This document shows positions 1 to 5,338 of a stretch of DNA of 6,858 nt, one piece after another (position 1 is the stretch's first letter; every line of letters starts with the position of its first letter). The notes under the pieces were generated by a model. The model did not search any database and had not been told where the DNA came from. It saw nothing but the letters and a program-made list of their open reading frames with translations. The position numbers and the translations under genes were made by a program. Where the stretch lies: assembly GCA_020442095.1 (NCBI GenBank), contig JAGRKY010000128.1:1-6858 (forward strand), written 5' to 3'. This stretch comes from Bauldia sp. GTDB taxonomy: Bacteria; Pseudomonadota; Alphaproteobacteria; Rhizobiales; Kaistiaceae.

Positions 1-135
1 GATGCCGACGGCGATGGCGTGGCCGCCCTTCGGGTTGAGCACCTCCCAGTCGGTCTCGTTGGAGCCCGCAGCGACGTCGTGGAGCGCCTGGTTCAGGTCG
101 CGGAGCGGTGTTGCGGCGAGGTCCACCGTCGGCAT
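1..135 (-). CDS. glxC: GlxC N-terminus (glutamate synthase GXGXG-domain-like subunit), partial
   Basis: The first 45 codons of a minus-strand gene read from an ATG at 135-133 and run off the window at base 1 exactly in frame. The translation begins MPTVDLAATPLRDLNQALHD and later contains LNPKGGHAIAVGI. This resembles the start of GlxC/MgsB-type proteins, which are single-domain relatives of the C-terminal GXGXG beta-helix of the glutamate synthase large subunit. In that family the subunit sits between an amidotransferase and an FMN-binding glutamate-synthase-like subunit and is thought to be structural, helping to channel ammonia. The start lies 4 nt after the glxB stop, with CCTC between them, so the two genes are very probably cotranscribed and translationally coupled. 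The diagnostic beta-helix repeats lie outside the window, so the assignment rests on the N-terminus and on synteny. Confidence 0.75.
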   Translation of the reverse strand, partial: MPTVDLAATPLRDLNQALHDVAAGSNETDWEVLNPKGGHAIAVGI

Positions 136-139
136 GAGG

Positions 140-1036
140 TCAGCGCTCCCAGAAATAGACGGTGGCGGGTTCGGGTTCCCAGACCCTCGCGCTCTCGATG
201 CCGGGCAGGCCGGTCAGCGCCCGGTATTCCGAGGCGAAGGCGACATAGGTGTCGGTCTCGGCCATGACCGCCGGCTTGCAGGCGATCGGGTCGCGGACGA
301 CGCCGAAGCCGTCCCTGGTGCCGACCACGAAGGTGAAGAAACCATCGAGGTCGGCAAGCGTGCCTTCGAGAGCCTCGCCCAGATCGCTTCCATCCTTGAG
401 GGTGGAGGAGATGTAGGCGGCCGCGACTTCCGTGTCGTTCTCCGTCTCGAAGTGCATGCCTTTGCGGATGAGCTCCCGACGGACGTTGTTGTGATTGGAA
501 AGGGAGCCGTTATGGACCAGGCACTGGTCGGCGTCGGTTGAGAAGGGATGGGCGCCCATCGTGGTGACGGCGGATTCGGTCGCCATGCGGGTATGCCCGA
601 TGCCATGGCTGCCGGCCATCGCGCGAATACCGAAGCGCTCGACGACGGCATGGGGCAGACCGACTTCCTTGTATATCTCCACCGCCTCGCCGGCGCTCAT
701 TACCCGGGCATTGGCGCAAAGCTCGCCGATGGCGGTCCGGGCCTCGTCGACCCGGTCTGCCGGAATGTCGACCACCGCGTGGGTCGATTTCACCGTGACC
801 GAGACGGGGCAGCCGAGCGCCCTGGTAAGGCCGGTTCCGAGGCTTTCGAAATCTTCCTCGGGCGTCTGCGACTGAACGGTGATCTTGGCGCGGTCCGCCG
901 TGGGTGCGCTGTAGATGGCGATGCCGGCGCTGTCCGGCCCGCGGTCGGTGAGCGAGATCAGCATCTCAGAGAGCATCGCCCCGAGCTCCGGCTCAAGCGA
1001 CCTGTCCTTGAGAAACAGCCCAACGATGCCGCACAT
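140..1036 (-). CDS. glxB: Class-II glutamine amidotransferase subunit, GlxB/MgsA type
   Basis: This 298-residue Ntn-type glutaminase hydrolyses glutamine and passes ammonia to partner subunits. The protein begins MCGIVGLFLK, and Cys2 is the expected N-terminal nucleophile once Met1 is removed. Other class-II landmarks are DRGPDSAG (31-38), GHTRMATES with Arg150 in the glutamine-binding position, HNGSLSNHN with the oxyanion Asn176-Gly177, and ENDTE with Asp201. About 95 residues separate the first two blocks, more than in amidophosphoribosyltransferase but as expected for the stand-alone Glx/Mgs subunit. The start is chosen because Cys must follow Met directly and because a GGAGGT ribosome site precedes it; an upstream in-frame ATG at 1090 would bury the nucleophile. 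It is followed by glxC and faces an XRE-cupin regulator. It could belong to a Glx complex of unknown product or to N-methylglutamate synthase (MgsA); the downstream genes that would decide are outside the window. Confidence 0.88.
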   Translation of the reverse strand: MCGIVGLFLKDRSLEPELGAMLSEMLISLTDRGPDSAGIAIYSAPTADRAKITVQSQTPEEDFESLGTGLTRALGCPVSVTVKSTHAVVDIPADRVDEARTAIGELCANARVMSAGEAVEIYKEVGLPHAVVERFGIRAMAGSHGIGHTRMATESAVTTMGAHPFSTDADQCLVHNGSLSNHNNVRRELIRKGMHFETENDTEVAAAYISSTLKDGSDLGEALEGTLADLDGFFTFVVGTRDGFGVVRDPIACKPAVMAETDTYVAFASEYRALTGLPGIESARVWEPEPATVYFWER

Positions 1037-1040
1037 GGTC

Positions 1041-1046
1041 ACCTCC
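1041..1046 (-). promoter_or_regulatory. Shine-Dalgarno of glxB
   Basis: On the minus strand, GGAGGT sits 4 nt before the ATG at 1036. It supports the start that exposes Cys2 and rules against the longer reading from 1090. Confidence 0.8.
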
Positions 1047-1061
1047 ACCAAAGGTCCCGGA

Positions 1062-1090
1062 TTTTTAGCACTCCACCCGGAAATCATCAA
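1062..1090 (-). promoter_or_regulatory. Candidate sigma70-like promoter of glxB
   Basis: On the minus strand, TTGATG (rc of 1085-1090, 4/6 to consensus) is followed after 17 nt by TAAAAA (rc of 1062-1067, 4/6). This would start transcription near 1055, about 20 nt before the glxB ATG, leaving a short leader that carries the GGAGGT site. The dyad at 1091-1117 abuts the -35 element on its upstream side. The element matches are modest, so this is a suggestion from pattern only. Confidence 0.35.
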
Positions 1091-1117
1091 CTGTCAGGAA
1101 TGTTTTTTTCCTGATAG
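1091..1117. promoter_or_regulatory. Imperfect inverted repeat next to the glxB promoter, candidate operator
   Basis: CTGTCAGGAA (1091-1100) and TTCCTGATAG (1108-1117) are 10-nt inverted arms with one mismatch, separated by a T-rich 7-nt spacer. A second, overlapping small dyad, TCCT-GAT-AGGA, lies at 1109-1119. Aligned on its centre at 1114, the stretch 1105-1123 shares 11 of 19 positions with the perfect palindrome at 1200-1218, mainly the T-rich flank, CTG and AG. It could be a second, weaker site for the same regulator. Confidence 0.35.
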
Positions 1118-1199
1118 GATAATATTGCGGCAGATGCACAATCGGGATGCGTGCGTGGGTTCGGCGGATTTTCCTTCAGGGCGGGTTTTGCCGCCGCGC

Positions 1200-1218
1200 A
1201 TTTCACTGTCAGTGAAAT
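1200..1218. promoter_or_regulatory. Perfect 19-bp palindrome, candidate operator of the XRE-cupin regulator
   Basis: ATTTCACTG and CAGTGAAAT are perfect 9-bp inverted arms around a single T at 1209. The AT-rich arms stand out in a GC-rich stretch. The site ends 40 bp before the regulator ATG and lies in the only gap shared with glxB. A dimeric HTH_3 protein would bind such a site, so autoregulation and control of glxBC are likely. Binding by the adjacent regulator is inferred from position. Confidence 0.6.
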
Positions 1219-1229
1219 CTCCCTATGAC
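1202..1229 (+). promoter_or_regulatory. Weak candidate promoter of the XRE-cupin gene overlapping the palindrome
   Basis: TTCACT (1202-1207, 4/6 to TTGACA) and TATGAC (1224-1229, 4/6 to TATAAT) are spaced by 16 nt. Transcription would start near 1236, giving a leader of roughly 20 nt. The palindrome would then cover the -35 element and spacer, as expected for self-repression. An alternative -10-like GATAAT at 1118-1123 has no visible -35. Confidence 0.22.
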
Positions 1230-1258
1230 GGCGCGCCAGAGGACCGAACGGAGACGAG

Positions 1259-1963
1259 ATGAAACGGGCTTCGAGAAACAGGCCGGGCGATCCCGGCGGG
1301 GAAGCGGAAGCCGGCCGCGTCGCGAGCTTGCGGCCGACCCTCCACCAGGACCCGCACGCGGTCCGCGACGAGCGCGAGATGGTGCTGGAGGTGGCGATCG
1401 GCCGGGAGGTCCGAGCCTTCCGCAAGAAGCTCGGGATCACGGTGGCGGAGCTCGCGGCGGCGACCAGCCTCTCGATCGGCATGCTGTCGAAGATCGAGAA
1501 CGGCAACACCTCGCCCTCGCTGACGACGCTGCAGTCGCTCGGCCGTGCGCTCGGCGTGCCGGTGACGGCGTTCTTCCGGCGCTACGAGGAGGAGCGGGCG
1601 GCGGTCTTCGTCAAGGCGGGAGAGGGCGTCGACGTCGAACGGCGGGGAACGCGCGCCGGGCACCAATATACGCTGCTCGGCCATATCGGGCCGGGCTCGA
1701 GCGGCGTGTCGGTCGAGCCGTATCTGATCACGCTGACCGAGAAGACCGACAAGTTCCCGACCTTCCAGCACGAGGGCATGGAATTCCTCTTCATGCTCGA
1801 GGGCGAGGTGACCTACCGGCACGGCTCCAACCTCTATCCGATGAAGCCGGGCGACAGCCTCTTCTTCGAGGCTGACGCGCCGCACGGGCCGGAGGTCTAT
1901 GACCGGCTGCCGGCGCGCTACCTGTCGATCATCGCCTACCGGGACAGCGGCGGGGAGGGCTGA
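1259..1963 (+). CDS. XRE-family HTH transcriptional regulator with C-terminal cupin domain
   Basis: This 234-residue cytoplasmic DNA-binding protein has an HTH_3 domain at about 47-105. The helix-turn-helix runs through TVAELAAATS to SIGMLSKIENG, followed by the family-typical NTSPSLTTLQSL. A cupin_2 barrel follows at about 150-228: FQHEGMEFLFMLEGE carries His171 and Glu175, and GDSLFFEADAPHG carries His209. The cupin probably senses a small effector. Residues 1-45 are a charged, Arg/Gly-rich extension that looks disordered. GGAG lies 5 nt before the ATG at 1259 and supports this start; Met41 (at 1379) would give a compact protein but has a weaker site. It is divergent from glxB, with the 19-bp palindrome just upstream, so its most likely targets are itself and the glx operon. 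The RraA-like gene converges on it and is a less likely direct target. Confidence 0.88.
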   Translation: MKRASRNRPGDPGGEAEAGRVASLRPTLHQDPHAVRDEREMVLEVAIGREVRAFRKKLGITVAELAAATSLSIGMLSKIENGNTSPSLTTLQSLGRALGVPVTAFFRRYEEERAAVFVKAGEGVDVERRGTRAGHQYTLLGHIGPGSSGVSVEPYLITLTEKTDKFPTFQHEGMEFLFMLEGEVTYRHGSNLYPMKPGDSLFFEADAPHGPEVYDRLPARYLSIIAYRDSGGEG

Positions 1964-1973
1964 GGCCACTTCC

Positions 1974-1996
1974 CTCCGGGTGTTGCACCTGCGGAG
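1974..1996. terminator. Stem-loop between convergent genes, possible bidirectional terminator
   Basis: CTCCGGGTG (1974-1982) pairs with CACC (1986-1989) and CGGAG (1992-1996), leaving a TTG loop and a 2-nt bulge (TG). The hairpin sits 10 nt after the regulator stop and 19 nt from the stop of the convergent RraA-like gene. No T-tract follows on either strand, so it is not a classical intrinsic terminator. Confidence 0.35.
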
Positions 1997-2015
1997 AGGA
2001 CCTGCGGGCAGAGGT

Positions 2016-2690
2016 CTAAGGCTTCTCGCCGCCAGACTTCAGGCCAAACGTATCCGCGGCTGTTCCCCCGCTCGAGAGCTTCCTGACCCAGTCGGCCTCG
2101 AGCGCAAGTCGCTTCTGTGCGTCTCCGATGCGGGAGCGGACGGTGTCCGGCGACAGCGCTGCGACACCGTCATCGTCGCCGATCACGAGGTCACCGGGGC
2201 TCACCATCTGGCCGCCGACCATGACCGGCGTGTTGACCGACCCTTGTCCGGCAGAGTCCGGGCCACGGGGTGTCACGAACCGGGTATAGACGGAAAAGTC
2301 CGGCCAGCTTGCAAGGGTGCCGACGTCACGGACCGCGCCATCGCAGACGACGCCGACGCAGCCGCGTTTCCGCAGATAGCCGCCGAGGACCTCGCCGATC
2401 ATCGCAACCTCGGCGTTGCCGGCGGCAGCGATCACCAGCACATCACCCGGGCCGGTGAGGTCGAGCGCCTGGACGACGGCGCCGAAATCAGGCGGGTGGC
2501 AATGTGCGGTCACGGCGCGGCCGAACAGGCGGGGCTGCCGGCCCGGCGGATTGAGGGGCCGGATGGTCGGGTCGACCTGGCCGATCTCGCGCGTAAGGTC
2601 GACGGCGACCGCGACGGGGATCGTGCGCCATGCCTCGATCTCCGCTGCCGAGACGGTCGGGCCCGGGGTAGGGTGAATGAGGATCGCCAT
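2016..2690 (-). CDS. RraA-like / HMG-CHA aldolase-family protein
   Basis: This 224-residue protein has the RraA/class-II pyruvate aldolase fold, often annotated as dimethylmenaquinone methyltransferase-like. The signature lies in GEVLGGYLRKRG (99-110), VCDGAVRD (115-122) with Arg121-Asp122, which in 4-hydroxy-4-methyl-2-oxoglutarate aldolase bind substrate and divalent metal, and GDDDGV (171-176) near the end of the core. The length fits metabolic aldolase or oxaloacetate-decarboxylase members better than the roughly 160-residue RNase E inhibitor RraA. Glu100 occupies the position of the first Asp of the D-x20-R-D aldolase motif. The last 35 residues form a charged tail. Only a weak GGAA precedes the ATG, but no other start fits, because the fold begins near residue 12. 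It lies downstream of the hydantoinase-like gene across a palindrome-rich gap, so it may have its own promoter. The substrate is unknown. Confidence 0.8.
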   Translation of the reverse strand: MAILIHPTPGPTVSAAEIEAWRTIPVAVAVDLTREIGQVDPTIRPLNPPGRQPRLFGRAVTAHCHPPDFGAVVQALDLTGPGDVLVIAAAGNAEVAMIGEVLGGYLRKRGCVGVVCDGAVRDVGTLASWPDFSVYTRFVTPRGPDSAGQGSVNTPVMVGGQMVSPGDLVIGDDDGVAALSPDTVRSRIGDAQKRLALEADWVRKLSSGGTAADTFGLKSGGEKP

Positions 2691-2750
2691 GTCGGTCGTT
2701 CCAAGAGGAAGGCAGGTCTTTGTTGGCCGGTGGTGCCGCGGACAGCGCCG

Positions 2751-2766
2751 AAGTGCAATTGCGCTT
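2751..2766. promoter_or_regulatory. 16-bp near-perfect palindrome upstream of the RraA-like gene
   Basis: AAGTGCAATTGCGCTT has 8-nt arms with one mismatch and no spacer, centred on GCAATTGC. It lies 61-76 bp before the ATG at 2690, a suitable place for an operator. The binding protein is unknown. Confidence 0.35.
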
Positions 2767-2813
2767 GTTGGGAAGTCTGCACGAAACCTGGTCGGGGGGA
2801 AATGGGCACTCGC

Positions 2814-2830
2814 GACGTCGACTTGACGTC
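2814..2830. promoter_or_regulatory. GACGTC-N5-GACGTC repeat, possible operator
   Basis: Two copies of the self-complementary hexamer GACGTC are separated by GACTT, so the element is both a direct and an inverted repeat. It lies 124-140 bp before the RraA-like start. In GC-rich DNA a pair of hexamers may arise by chance. Confidence 0.25.
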
Positions 2831-2954
2831 CTGCAAAGTAACAATCACGGCTTACATTCCGCCGCGAAAAGAGGGCTGGCGAGGGAGCCGCCGGTCGGAA
2901 GTCGCGCGATCCGATCGCATTTCTCCCGGGTGAGGCGCCTGAGCCCCGCCGCCC

Positions 2955-2971
2955 TCTGCCGTCACGGCAGA
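2955..2971 (-). terminator. Hairpin immediately after the hydantoinase-like gene
   Basis: TCTGCCGT and ACGGCAGA are perfect 8-bp inverted arms around one base (2963). On the minus strand they begin 1 nt after the stop codon at 2973. In RNA the innermost pairs would open, leaving about 6 bp and a 5-nt loop. A G/C-rich stretch rather than a U-tract follows, so it may be a 3'-end stabiliser or a weak terminator. Confidence 0.35.
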
Positions 2972-2972
2972 C

Positions 2973-4430
2973 TCAAGCCACCAGGGTCCGATCCACCGGG
3001 TTGAAGGCGGTGGGGAAGCGTCCATTCGGCTCGATCATCGGATATTCGGGGCGTGCGAGGTGCTCGCCTCCGCCCTCGACGAGGATCTCGCCCTCCCGGA
3101 AGATGGCGCGACCGCGGAGGTAGGTGGCGACCGGATAGCCGATCACTTCGACTCCTTCCCACGGCGTATAGTCGCCGCCGTGGTGCATCATCGCGTTGGT
3201 GAGGGTCACCTTCTTCTGCGGATCCCAGAGCACGAGGTCGGCGTCGCTGCCGATCGCGATCGTGCCCTTGCGCGGATAGAGGCCGAAGAGCTTCGCCGGC
3301 GCGGTGCTGACAAGATCGACGAACTTCGCGATGTCGATGCGCCCCTTGGAAACGCCCTCGGAGAAGAGGACCGGCATGCGTGCCGCGAGACCGGGAACGC
3401 CGTTCGGGATGACGCTGAACGGCGCATCCTCGCCCGCGACCTTCTTGCCCTTCGGATCGTCGTAGCGGGAGGGCGAGTGGTCCGAGGAGATGACGGAGAT
3501 GATACCGCGCCGGATGTAGTCCCAGAGCGCCTCCTGGTCCGCGGCTGTCCGCGCCGGAGGCCCGAAAATGAGCTTCGCGCCCTCGAAGCCGGGCTTGTCG
3601 AGATCGTCGGCGACGATGGTCAGGTAGTGGGGACAGGTCTCGGCCCAGATCTTGAGACCGCGCTCCTGGGCCCGCTCGATTTCCGCCGCTGGCCCGGCGC
3701 CGGAGACGTGGAAGATCTCGATCGGCACGTCGAGCGCCTCGCTGAAGGCGATGACCCTCTGGACCGCCTCGCGTTCGGCGACCGAGGGCTTCGACAGGGG
3801 AAAGTATTTGGGTGCGGTCAGCCCTGCCGCGAGCAGCTTGTCGGTAAGGTATTCGATGAGGGCGTTGTTCTCGGCATGGACGCAGACCAGCGCCTTGTTG
3901 CGACGCGCCGCGTCGAGGACGCGGAGAATCTGCCGGTCGTCGAGACCGACCCCCTTGTAGGTCATGAAGATCTTGATCGACCGGTTGCCGGCGGCGACGA
4001 GCGCGGGAAGCTCCTTCTCGACAACCTCGTCGGTCGGATCGGTGATGGTGAGATGGAAGGCGTAGTCGACCCGCGATCCCTTGGCGCGCTCGGCATAGTC
4101 GGCCGCGATCGCCGCCAGCGACTCGCCCTGCGACTGCCAGGCGAAGCAGATGACGCTGGTCGTGCCGCCCGCGGCGGCCGATGCGCTTGCCGTCTCGAAG
4201 GTGTCGCACATCTCGGCCGCGGAGCCGGAGGGCTGGTCGATGTGAACGTGGCTGTCGACACCGCCCGGCAGGACGAGGAGCCCCGAGGCATCGACCGTCT
4301 CCTTCGCCGAAGCCTCCAGCCCGGCGCCAACCACCGTCACGACACCGTCCTTGATGCCGATGTCGGATTTCACCAGGTCCTGGCCGATGACGGCCTCGCC
4401 CCCCTTCACGAGAAGGTCCAGTTCACTCAT
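2973..4430 (-). CDS. D-hydantoinase/dihydropyrimidinase-family cyclic amidohydrolase (HydA-like)
   Basis: This 485-residue binuclear-metal amidohydrolase should hydrolyse a cyclic amide or ureide to the ring-opened N-carbamoyl acid or amide. The TIM-barrel metal ligands are all visible: His61 and His63 in GVDSHVHID, Lys153 (carboxylated bridging lysine) in SIKIFMTYKG, His185 in CVHAEN, His241 in FHVSG, and Asp317 in SSDHSP. Tyr158 sits five residues after the lysine, like the substrate tyrosine of hydantoinases. The small beta-sandwich is formed by the two termini (about 1-55 and 390-450). The length is normal for the family. The core block is hydantoinase-like, whereas SSDHSP resembles allantoinase and dihydroorotase, and the usual PGIExR segment is PGLAAR, so the substrate is uncertain. 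AAGGAGA (4438-4444) precedes the ATG by 7 nt. It follows the NHL gene by 47 nt, in an operon with an ABC importer. Confidence 0.88.
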   Translation of the reverse strand: MSELDLLVKGGEAVIGQDLVKSDIGIKDGVVTVVGAGLEASAKETVDASGLLVLPGGVDSHVHIDQPSGSAAEMCDTFETASASAAAGGTTSVICFAWQSQGESLAAIAADYAERAKGSRVDYAFHLTITDPTDEVVEKELPALVAAGNRSIKIFMTYKGVGLDDRQILRVLDAARRNKALVCVHAENNALIEYLTDKLLAAGLTAPKYFPLSKPSVAEREAVQRVIAFSEALDVPIEIFHVSGAGPAAEIERAQERGLKIWAETCPHYLTIVADDLDKPGFEGAKLIFGPPARTAADQEALWDYIRRGIISVISSDHSPSRYDDPKGKKVAGEDAPFSVIPNGVPGLAARMPVLFSEGVSKGRIDIAKFVDLVSTAPAKLFGLYPRKGTIAIGSDADLVLWDPQKKVTLTNAMMHHGGDYTPWEGVEVIGYPVATYLRGRAIFREGEILVEGGGEHLARPEYPMIEPNGRFPTAFNPVDRTLVA

Positions 4431-4477
4431 TCACGTGTCTCCTTGCAACGTCTGTCTTTTTCGCGCTGTCGCTGGCG

Positions 4478-5323
4478 TCAGATGGGCACCATGCGCGTGA
4501 CGCGGCTTGGCGACGGTTCGGCGAGATAAAGATTGCCGGCGGCATCGCCGCTGATTCCATGGGCGCCGTTGAGCACCGGCCGGCAACGACCGAGCCTTTC
4601 TCCGGTGGGCGAGAGCAGTGTCAGCGCCGGGATCAGGTCGGTGACGTAGAGGCGGCCCTCGGCATCGCCCCAAAGGTCGAGAGGCTTCACGAATCCGGTC
4701 CAGATATCGATGAAGCCGCCTTCGGGCGTGAAGACCTGCAGCCGGTTGTTCTCACGGTCGACGACGACCACGAGCCCGTCCGGCAGCACCCAGACGGCGT
4801 GCGGGTTCATGAAGGCGCCCGGTCCGTCGCCAAGCTCGCCCCACGAGCCGAGCAGCGTCCCGTCGGGAGCGAAGCGATGGACCTTGTGATTGGCGTATCC
4901 GTCCGAAACGTAGATCGTGCCGTCGGGTGCGAAGGCGACGGCGGTGGGGTGATTGAACGGGGAAAGCGGCTCGTTGCGCTTTCCCAGGCCACCGGTCCGT
5001 TTTTCCCCGTCGGCGATGACGACCTCGTGGCAATCGCGATCGACGATGAACAGGCGCCCGTCGGGCGCCGCCGTCAGCATGTGGGAATCGGTGATCAGGT
5101 CGCCACCCCACAGCGACTTGATCTCGCCGTCGGGGCCGAGGCTCGCGACCGCAGGCCCGTCTGCGTCCACATAGGGGTCGCGACGGACCAGCACATGGAC
5201 GTTTCCCGATGGGTCCACGGCAACGTCGGTCACGCTCCCCGGGCCGTCCTTGTGGACATAGAAGGGACGGTCGATGCGGTATCGCTGTTCGCCGAGGGCG
5301 ACGGTGAGGGGGATGTCGGTCAT
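4478..5323 (-). CDS. NHL-repeat beta-propeller protein, peptidyl-hydroxyglycine amidating lyase-like
   Basis: This 281-residue protein consists of NHL/YWTD-like blades, each showing a turn of the type DG/G followed by a hydrophobic strand and D-R/N: VTDVAVDPSGNVHVL, LTAAPDGRLFIVDR, AVAFAPDGTIYVSDGYANHKV, AVWVLPDGLVVVVDRENNRLQVF and GISGDAAGNLYLAE. The SDGY motif (140-143) followed by Asn145 matches the catalytic-tyrosine region of PAL, and His81, His175 and His255 stand near blade starts, where PAL places its zinc histidines. PAL cleaves N-alkyl-hydroxyglycine to amide plus glyoxylate; whether this protein is a lyase, a lactonase or a non-enzymatic propeller is not known. No signal peptide is seen, so it is probably cytoplasmic. 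It lies 15 nt after the permease and 47 nt before the hydantoinase-like gene, in one operon. The SD upstream of the ATG is weak (GGAA). Confidence 0.78.
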   Translation of the reverse strand: MTDIPLTVALGEQRYRIDRPFYVHKDGPGSVTDVAVDPSGNVHVLVRRDPYVDADGPAVASLGPDGEIKSLWGGDLITDSHMLTAAPDGRLFIVDRDCHEVVIADGEKRTGGLGKRNEPLSPFNHPTAVAFAPDGTIYVSDGYANHKVHRFAPDGTLLGSWGELGDGPGAFMNPHAVWVLPDGLVVVVDRENNRLQVFTPEGGFIDIWTGFVKPLDLWGDAEGRLYVTDLIPALTLLSPTGERLGRCRPVLNGAHGISGDAAGNLYLAEPSPSRVTRMVPI

Positions 5324-5338
5324 GCGGTTTCCGATCTG

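Larger units (their letters stand above)
2691..2972. other. 282-bp non-coding gap between hydantoinase-like and RraA-like genes
   Basis: No convincing gene lies here; short frames on both strands give low-complexity Arg/Ser/Pro-rich translations. Reading towards the RraA-like gene, it contains a hairpin just after the hydantoinase stop (2955-2971), a GACGTC pair (2814-2830) and a 16-bp near-palindrome (2751-2766). Long AT-richer stretches (for example 2826-2875) suggest a promoter on the minus strand, but no clear -35/-10 pair was found. Confidence 0.5.

Noticed and set aside
1037..1090. N-terminal extension of glxB to an upstream in-frame ATG at 1090
   Set aside because: It would place 18 residues before MCGIVG and hide the catalytic cysteine; the GGAGGT site favours the start at 1036.
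1118..1123. GATAAT as a -10 box for the XRE-cupin gene
   Set aside because: It matches 5/6, but no acceptable -35 hexamer was found at 15-19 nt upstream and the leader would be about 130 nt long.
1180..1195. GGCGG-GTTTTG-CCGCC hairpin before the 19-bp palindrome
   Set aside because: Only 5 bp in GC-rich DNA, no T-tract, and not at a gene end; chance is the simpler explanation.
2906..2918. GCGATC-C-GATCGC 13-bp dyad
   Set aside because: Short, made of common GATC/CGATCG words in GC-rich genomes, and not placed near a visible promoter element.
1899..2933. A 344-codon plus-strand open frame overlapping the end of the regulator and the RraA-like gene
   Set aside because: It starts inside the regulator and its composition is Arg/Asp-rich; the minus strand here encodes a clear RraA-like fold.
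2720..3004. Possible 94-residue plus-strand gene in the intergenic gap
   Set aside because: No ribosome site or recognisable sequence was seen, the composition is Arg/Ser/Gly/Pro-rich, and the end overlaps the hydantoinase-like gene antisense.
3060..4529. A 489-codon plus-strand open frame opposite the hydantoinase-like gene
   Set aside because: Low-complexity composition and no family motif; the minus-strand frame has every metal ligand of the amidohydrolase superfamily.
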